From Bacteroides fragilis (GTDB lineage Bacteria; Bacillota; Clostridia; Lachnospirales; Lachnospiraceae), in the NCBI GenBank assembly GCA_023664485.1, contig JAMPFK010000030.1, forward strand, positions 1 to 26,924: a stretch of DNA of 26,924 nt, written 5' to 3'. The notes below the pieces were generated by a model that saw only the letters and a program-made list of their open reading frames with translations, made no database searches and was not told the origin of the DNA. This document shows, piece by piece, positions 22,076-26,924 of this stretch (its first letter is position 1; each line of letters opens with the position of its first letter). Position numbers and translations under genes: made by a program.

Positions 22076-23746
22076 ATGAAAAGCAAATTTTATAAGCGGA
22101 TGATAGCGGCAGGACTGGCAGCAGGCATGATATTTTCCCTTACGGCGTGCGGAGGCGGGTCAGCGCCCGAATTAAATACCGGAGAATTGCAGGAAGTGGA
22201 TTTGTCGGAACTGGAATTTCCGCTGGCGGAGAAAGCAACTTTGACAGGGATGATAAGTTATCCGGCCAATACGGAGTCAAATCCCAATAATCGTACGATC
22301 TTCAAGCGTCTGCAGGAAAAGACGAATGTTGAAATCGAATGGACGGCGATTCAGAGCGATCAGTGGGGAGATAAGATTACTCTGGCAATGGCGAATGTGA
22401 ATACACTGACAGATTTCGTGTTCACCGCAGGTTTTGGCGACAGCGATCTGCTGCGGTATGGGGAGCAGGGAGTTATCATTCCTCTTGAGGAGTATATCGA
22501 TGCCTATATGCCGAATTTAAAAGCGGTATTTGATAAATTCCCGGAATACAGAACGATGTCAACGGCTACCGACGGACATATCTGGGCGCTGCCCTGGATC
22601 GAACAGCTCGGTTCTGAGAAAACAGCGATTCAGACGATCGGAAATATGAGCTTTATCAATAAAAAGTGGCTGGACTTCCTCGGTCTTGACATTCCGGAGA
22701 CGGTGGATGAATTTGAACAGGTTCTGCTCGCATTCCGTGACCATGCGTCGGAGCTTCAGGCGGAATTTGGAATTGAAGGAAGCATTATTCCGATGTCCTG
22801 TATCGTAAACGACGGAGATCAGGATCCGGGCATCATCATTAACGGATTTGGAGAAGGTTATGGAGATGCGGATAAAGGAAGACATATTGCGGTTACGGAT
22901 GACAAGCAGGTAATCTGTGCGGCAACACAGGAAGGTTTTAAAGATGGTATCGCATGGCTGCATTCATTATATGAACAGGATCTGATCGATCCGGAAGCGT
23001 TTACGCAGGACTGGTCAACTTATGTGGCAAAAGGGAAATCCGGACGTTACGGCGTATGTTTCAGCTGGGATGTTGCCAATATCGATAATTTACAGGATTG
23101 GGTTCCCCTTCCGGCATTGACGGCGGATACAAGGAATATCACACCGCAGAACGGCTCTTTCACAAGCGGTTATGACAGAGGACGCTGCGTTGTAACTGCG
23201 GTAGCCAAAAATCCCGCGCTTGTCTGCGCATGGCTTGACCAGATGTATGACCCGTTCCAGTCTCCGCAGAATAACTGGGGTACTTATGGGGAAGATGACG
23301 AGTTCGATATCTTTGTACTGGGAGAGAATGCGAATGGAGAACAGATGCTGCAGCACGCGCCTTTGGGAGACGCCTCTCCTGTAGAAGTACGGGAAGCGGA
23401 ATGCGTAGCAGGTCCGCTGGCTGTTTTGGATGAATACTATGGCGTATATGTGACCTGCCCGGATGATGCTCAATACCGTCTGGACTGGATCGAAGAATAC
23501 TATACGCCGGATATGAATACAAAATATGTATTCCCGAATGTGTTCATGGATCAGGCGGATACGGAGGAGCTCTCCAATTTACAGGCGGATATCCAGAAAA
23601 CCATTAATGCAAAAAAATCCGATTGGATCATGAACGGATTTACGGACGCTGACTGGGATGAATATGTCAAGAGCCTGGAAGCATACGGACTGGAAGATTA
23701 TCTGGCAATATTCCAGAAGTATCTTGACGCTTATTATGCGGAATAA
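22076..23746 (+). CDS. lplA: Sugar-binding lipoprotein of the ABC importer, LplA type
   Basis: A 556-residue extracellular solute-binding protein. A basic start and hydrophobic stretch lead to the lipobox LTAC with C25 as lipidation site, followed by a flexible GGGS linker. The length and the motifs LTGMISYPANTESNPNNRT and the C-terminal DADWDEYVKSLEAYGLEDY fit the large LplA-type proteins of Clostridia. It captures the substrate outside the cell and delivers it to the LplB/LplC pore. The neighbouring GH32 enzyme suggests sucrose or short fructans as ligand; this is inference. GGAGGAGAA precedes ATG 22076. No ATPase gene follows. Confidence 0.9.
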   Translation: MKSKFYKRMIAAGLAAGMIFSLTACGGGSAPELNTGELQEVDLSELEFPLAEKATLTGMISYPANTESNPNNRTIFKRLQEKTNVEIEWTAIQSDQWGDKITLAMANVNTLTDFVFTAGFGDSDLLRYGEQGVIIPLEEYIDAYMPNLKAVFDKFPEYRTMSTATDGHIWALPWIEQLGSEKTAIQTIGNMSFINKKWLDFLGLDIPETVDEFEQVLLAFRDHASELQAEFGIEGSIIPMSCIVNDGDQDPGIIINGFGEGYGDADKGRHIAVTDDKQVICAATQEGFKDGIAWLHSLYEQDLIDPEAFTQDWSTYVAKGKSGRYGVCFSWDVANIDNLQDWVPLPALTADTRNITPQNGSFTSGYDRGRCVVTAVAKNPALVCAWLDQMYDPFQSPQNNWGTYGEDDEFDIFVLGENANGEQMLQHAPLGDASPVEVREAECVAGPLAVLDEYYGVYVTCPDDAQYRLDWIEEYYTPDMNTKYVFPNVFMDQADTEELSNLQADIQKTINAKKSDWIMNGFTDADWDEYVKSLEAYGLEDYLAIFQKYLDAYYAE

Positions 23747-23769
23747 ATACAGCTTGACAGGAAATTCAG

Positions 23770-23798
23770 ATACCCCGCAGTGAAATGCGGGGTATTTG
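23770..23798 (+). terminator. Hairpin after the binding-protein gene, possible partial terminator
   Basis: ATACCCCGCA (23770-23779) pairs perfectly with TGCGGGGTAT (23786-23795) around GTGAAA. Only three T follow, so it may reduce rather than stop transcription into the GH32 gene, or protect the upstream mRNA 3' end. Confidence 0.65.
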
Positions 23799-23840
23799 AG
23801 TCTGAAAAGGGGATTAGAAATCAATTTAAAGTATGATTGA

Positions 23841-23921
23841 GTCAGAGCCGGGGATATGCTATGAGCGCAGCCCGGAATCGGAAATTCCCGGCGCGGTGTC
23901 ATCGCAGTAAACTGCTCTGAC
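23841..23921 (+). ncRNA. Structured leader element before the GH32 gene, candidate cis-regulatory RNA
   Basis: Hand folding gives a long rod. P1: GTCAGAGC (23841-23848) with GCTCTGAC (23914-23921), 8 bp perfect. P2: 23857-23864 with 23899-23906, seven pairs with one T-C mismatch. P3: 23866-23878 with 23884-23895, about 11 pairs with one bulge and one C-C mismatch, capped by CGGAA. P1 ends two bases before the GGAGG (23924-23928) of the GH32 gene. It does not match the consensus I remember for LicT/SacY antiterminator sites. Function unknown. Confidence 0.45.
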
Positions 23922-23934
23922 ATGGAGGATTGGT

Positions 23935-25428
23935 ATGACAAGTCAAACTTTACGAGAGGCGCGCAAATATGAGGAGGCCTCCGAGAAAATGATGACGAAA
24001 GAAAGCCGGCCTGCTTTCCATTTATCGGCACGAACAGGATGGATGAATGATCCAAACGGTTTTTCGTATTATGATGGAAAATACCATATGTTCTATCAAT
24101 ATCATCCGTATGATATTCACTGGGGCCCTATGCACTGGGGGCATGCGGTGAGCGAAGACCTGCTGCATTGGGAATATCTTCCGGCGGCGCTGGCCCCAGA
24201 TGAACTGTATGACAGGGATGGCTGTTTTTCAGGGAGCGCCGTTACTTTGGATGACGGCCGGCATCTGCTGATGTATACCGGCGTATTAAGGGAACGTCAG
24301 AGCAACGGCGGATTCAGTGAAGTACAGACACAGTGTCTTGCGGTGGGAGACGGCATCGATTATGAAAAATATGAATGGAACCCGGTGTTGGATGAAAAAA
24401 GCCTCCCGGAAGGATGCAGCAGATATGATTTCCGGGATCCGAAGATGTGGAGAAGAGAGGATGGAAGCTATGCGTGCGTGATCGGGAATCGTCCGGCGGA
24501 CGGCAGCGGCCAGATACTCCTTTTTACAAGCCCGGACGGATTTCAGTGGAAATTTAAGAAAGTTCTGATAGCGAACAGGGACCGCTTCGGTAAAATGTGG
24601 GAATGCCCGGATTTCTTTAAGCTGGATGGGAAATGGGTCCTGCTTACCAGTCCGCAGGATATGCTGCCTTACGAATTTGAATATCATAATGGGAACGGCA
24701 CCCTCTGTCTGATCGGCGATATGGATGAAGAAACAGATACGTTTACGGAGCAGCATGACCAGTCCATCGATTACGGCATCGATTTTTATGCGCCGCAGAC
24801 GGTACTGGCGCCGGACGGACGCCGGGTGATGATCGGGTGGATGCAGAATTGGGATACCTGTAATTTCCGGGCGCAGAATATACCATGGTTCGGTCAGATG
24901 AGTTTACCGAGGGAATTATCCATAAAGAATGGAAGATTGTTTCAGAAGCCGGCCAGGGAACTGGAAGCGCTGCGCTGCAATGAAGCGGTTCATCAAAATG
25001 TATCTTTTTCGGGAACCGTGAGCCTTGATGGGATCAAAGGGAGAAAGATCGATATGGAGCTTACGCTCCGTCCGGAAGAGGGGGAGGATGTTTATCAGAA
25101 ATTTGCGATCCGTTTCGCACAGAATGATACTTATTATACATCTCTGAGCTTTCATCCAAAAGACTCTATTTTGAAGATCGACAGGAAGTTTTCAGGTTCC
25201 CGGAGGGCAATTATCCACCAGCGGCGGAGCCTTGTCAGAAGCGAAGGGGGAAAGCTTAAATTGCGCATTATTCTGGATCGGTTCAGCGTGGAAGCTTTTG
25301 TGAATGATGGGGAACAGGCCCTGAGCGCAATTCTTTATACGGCGCAGGATGCGGATGGGATTTCATTCCTCGCGGATGGGATTGTAAATATGGATGTCGT
25401 GAAATACGATCTGGATATGAATGACTGA
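23935..25428 (+). CDS. GH32 beta-fructosidase (sucrose / sucrose-6-phosphate hydrolase type)
   Basis: A 497-residue glycoside hydrolase family 32 enzyme. The nucleophile is D39 in WMNDPNG (36-42); FRDP (166-169) holds the transition-state stabiliser D168, and WECPD holds the acid/base E223. FSGSA at 98-102 is also conserved. The five-blade propeller is followed by the beta-sandwich module from about residue 350. There is no signal peptide, so it acts in the cytoplasm on imported sucrose or fructo-oligosaccharides, releasing fructose; since import is by ABC transporter, the substrate is probably not phosphorylated. GGAGG (23924-23928) supports ATG 23935. The fructokinase follows directly. Confidence 0.92.
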   Translation: MTSQTLREARKYEEASEKMMTKESRPAFHLSARTGWMNDPNGFSYYDGKYHMFYQYHPYDIHWGPMHWGHAVSEDLLHWEYLPAALAPDELYDRDGCFSGSAVTLDDGRHLLMYTGVLRERQSNGGFSEVQTQCLAVGDGIDYEKYEWNPVLDEKSLPEGCSRYDFRDPKMWRREDGSYACVIGNRPADGSGQILLFTSPDGFQWKFKKVLIANRDRFGKMWECPDFFKLDGKWVLLTSPQDMLPYEFEYHNGNGTLCLIGDMDEETDTFTEQHDQSIDYGIDFYAPQTVLAPDGRRVMIGWMQNWDTCNFRAQNIPWFGQMSLPRELSIKNGRLFQKPARELEALRCNEAVHQNVSFSGTVSLDGIKGRKIDMELTLRPEEGEDVYQKFAIRFAQNDTYYTSLSFHPKDSILKIDRKFSGSRRAIIHQRRSLVRSEGGKLKLRIILDRFSVEAFVNDGEQALSAILYTAQDADGISFLADGIVNMDVVKYDLDMND

Positions 25429-25431
25429 CAG

Positions 25432-25476
25432 TCTGCCCGGAAGGACAAAGAAAATGGCTTCCGGGCAGAATTGTTT
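25432..25476 (+). terminator. Hairpin with T-rich tail between the GH32 and fructokinase genes
   Basis: TCTGCCCGGAAG (25432-25443) pairs perfectly over 12 bp with CTTCCGGGCAGA (25458-25469), then ATTGTTTT. It looks like an intrinsic terminator inside the apparent operon, and no clear promoter is seen before the fructokinase, so it may set a lower level of the second gene by partial readthrough. Confidence 0.75.
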
Positions 25477-25500
25477 TATAAAAAGGAGGCGGACAGGAAG

Positions 25501-26478
25501 ATGAAAACTTTTGACGTAGTGGCATTGGGAGAATTGTTAATTGATTTTACGGAAAACGGAACGAGCGGACAGGGAAATCCGATTTATGAAGCCAATCCCG
25601 GCGGCGCGCCCTGCAACGTGCTTGCGATGCTGAATAATTTAGGGAGAAAAACAGCGTTCATTGGGAAAGTAGGACAGGATATTTTCGGGAATCGGCTGAA
25701 GGGCGTTTTGGATGATGTGGGAATCGATACTTCTAATCTGGTCATAGATGAAGATGTGAGAACGACGCTCGCGTTTGTAGAAACTCTGCCGGATGGAGAC
25801 AGGGATTTTTCTTTCTATCGAAATCCGGGAGCGGATATGATGCTGAAGGAAGAAGAGCTGCATGAGGACTTGCTGAAAAATACGAAAATTTTTCATTTTG
25901 GCACCTTATCTATGACTCATGAGGAAGTGCGGAAAGCGACCAGAAAAGCAATTATGACTGCAAAAGAAGGCGGCGCGGTGATTTCCTTTGACCCTAATCT
26001 CCGGCCACCGTTATGGAAATCATTAGAGGATGCGAAAGAACAGGTCGCTTACGGCCTTTCACAGTGCGACATTCTGAAAATTTCCGACAATGAAATCCAA
26101 TGGTTCACCGGAGAAGAGGATTTTGATGCAGGCATCGAAAAGCTCAGAAAGCAGTATGACATTCCTCTGATCGTGCTTTCCATGGGAAAAGACGGAAGCC
26201 GCGCTTATTATAAGGAGCTGCGCGTGGAAGCGGCGCCTTTTCTGCAGGAAAATACGATTGAGACAACGGGGGCAGGGGATACGTTCGGAGGCTGCTGTCT
26301 GAATTATGTTTTGGAGTATGGCATGGACGGTCTGGACGAAGAAAAGCTGGCGCGGATGCTGGCCTTTGCCAATGCCGCCGCGTCTGTTGTTACGACGCGG
26401 AAGGGCGCATTGCGCGTCATGCCCACATTACAGGAAGTAGAGGCTTTTCTTGAATCCGTAAGATGTATATTCAACTGA
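25501..26478 (+). CDS. scrK: PfkB-family fructokinase
   Basis: A 325-residue ribokinase-fold sugar kinase. The opening VVALGELLIDF and the sugar-site NPGGAPCNVLAML (32-44) are typical of fructokinases of the ScrK type; the signature TTGAGDTFGG (255-264) contains the catalytic base D260 and the anion hole. It phosphorylates fructose (to fructose 6-phosphate in characterised relatives) released by the GH32 enzyme. ATG 25501 is preferred because AGGAGG and the purine-rich stretch up to GGAAG lie just upstream; an in-frame ATG at 25471 would add ten residues through the binding site. It is the last gene of the sugar locus. Confidence 0.92.
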   Translation: MKTFDVVALGELLIDFTENGTSGQGNPIYEANPGGAPCNVLAMLNNLGRKTAFIGKVGQDIFGNRLKGVLDDVGIDTSNLVIDEDVRTTLAFVETLPDGDRDFSFYRNPGADMMLKEEELHEDLLKNTKIFHFGTLSMTHEEVRKATRKAIMTAKEGGAVISFDPNLRPPLWKSLEDAKEQVAYGLSQCDILKISDNEIQWFTGEEDFDAGIEKLRKQYDIPLIVLSMGKDGSRAYYKELRVEAAPFLQENTIETTGAGDTFGGCCLNYVLEYGMDGLDEEKLARMLAFANAAASVVTTRKGALRVMPTLQEVEAFLESVRCIFN

Positions 26479-26527
26479 TTGCGTCATAAAATGTAAATAA
26501 GAAAACCAGGGAATGGTGTTTTTGTTT

Positions 26528-26924
26528 ATGTTAAATTATATCTGGGCATTTATGATTTTGATCGGCGTTGTATTCGGCGCCTTTACCGGCAATATGGAGG
26601 AGGTGTCGAAAGCGGCGCTGGATTCCGCGGGCGAGGCGGTTTCTTTGTGTATCACGATGATAGGCGTTATGTCTTTGTGGGTGGGCCTGATGGAGATCGC
26701 GCAGAAGTCGGGCCTGATCGCAAAGATGACAAAGGGAATCTCGCCTTTTGTTTCGTTCCTTTTTCCGGGGATTCCGCAGAGGCATCCGGCGAGGGAGTAC
26801 ATTTCGGCGAATCTGATCGCGAATATTCTTGGCCTCGGCTGGGCGTGTACGCCGGCTGGCTTAAAGGCGATGGAAGAACTGGCGAAGCTGGAGGCGGAGC
26901 GGGGGAATCCGGAGTATCTGGCGG
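26528..26924 (+). CDS. spmA: Spore maturation protein A, 3' end outside the window
   Basis: The first 132 residues of a membrane protein matching SpmA: MLNYIWAFMILIGVVFG at the start, then MSLWVGLMEIAQKSGLI, and ANLIANILGLGWACTPAGLK (the nucleoside-recognition/Gate domain motif with GLG..ATP-type pattern). In B. subtilis SpmA and SpmB are needed for full spore core dehydration. The start is uncertain: ATG 26528 matches the family N-terminus but AGGGA is 16 bases away; an in-frame TTG at 26522 has better spacing. The gene is probably a separate unit from the sugar locus. Confidence 0.88.
   Translation, partial: MLNYIWAFMILIGVVFGAFTGNMEEVSKAALDSAGEAVSLCITMIGVMSLWVGLMEIAQKSGLIAKMTKGISPFVSFLFPGIPQRHPAREYISANLIANILGLGWACTPAGLKAMEELAKLEAERGNPEYLA

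Noticed and set aside
23747..23934. LicT/SacY-type antiterminator site in the leader of the GH32 gene
   Set aside because: Sucrose genes of Firmicutes may carry such sites, but the structured element here does not match the antiterminator consensus I recall, and no antiterminator protein gene is nearby.
1..26924. CRISPR array, transposon, prophage or defence genes
   Set aside because: No regularly spaced repeats, transposases, integrases, phage structural genes or toxin-antitoxin pairs are visible; the repeats seen are short and explained above.

Overview
The window looks like chromosomal DNA of a spore-forming Firmicute of class Clostridia, most likely a Lachnospiraceae-type gut bacterium. 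The reasons are strong AGGAGG-type ribosome binding sites, mixed GC content with AT-rich intergenic stretches, tRNA genes without encoded CCA, the order yaaO-like / nucleotide kinase / yaaR / holB / ricT / TrmN6-type methyltransferase / rsmI known from Firmicutes, a FabK-type fatty acid operon, and a truncated spmA (spore maturation) gene at the right edge. No genus is claimed.

Region 1 (1-722): the 3' part of tRNA-Phe(GAA), a complete tRNA-Lys(UUU), then debris: a second copy of the tRNA-Lys 3' end, an inverted T-arm copy, a strong bidirectional terminator, and a degenerate HD-domain remnant. Region 2 (724-8702): a tightly packed same-strand run with a CgeB-like glycosyltransferase, an HD phosphohydrolase, a YaaO-type PLP decarboxylase (TTG start), a guanylate-kinase-like protein, YaaR, HolB (delta'), RicT, a TrmN6-like methyltransferase and RsmI.

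Region 3 (8704-14572): a nearly complete type II fatty acid synthesis cluster in two transcription units, acpP-fabK and fabD-fabG-fabF-fabZ-fabH, separated by an intrinsic terminator. Each unit is preceded by a TTTGA-N3-TCAAA palindrome resembling FabT operators; the first overlaps a near-consensus promoter. Region 4 (14782-16265) is a polytopic membrane protein gene split by a frameshift exactly at a run of nine G, a candidate phase-variable locus or a sequencing error. Region 5 (16344-17303) is a KDPG/KHG aldolase fused to a C-terminal VOC-like domain.

Region 6 (17375-26478) is a carbohydrate locus. Leftward: a LacI-family regulator, a YesL-type membrane protein and a membrane-anchored protein that may be related to solute-binding proteins. 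Rightward: a LplB/LplC-type sugar ABC importer with its lipoprotein (no ATPase), a cytoplasmic GH32 beta-fructosidase and a PfkB fructokinase. Together they suggest uptake of sucrose or short fructo-oligosaccharides, intracellular hydrolysis and phosphorylation of fructose. The divergent control region has two clear promoters and repeated AAATGTAAA motifs. A predicted 81-nt stem-loop element directly precedes the GH32 ribosome binding site. Region 7 (26528-26924) is the start of spmA.

The most unusual items are the G9 frameshift, the structured leader before the GH32 gene, the AAATGTAAA cluster, the in-frame duplication of the fabZ 3' end and the tRNA-Lys scar. I found no CRISPR array, transposase or defence system.
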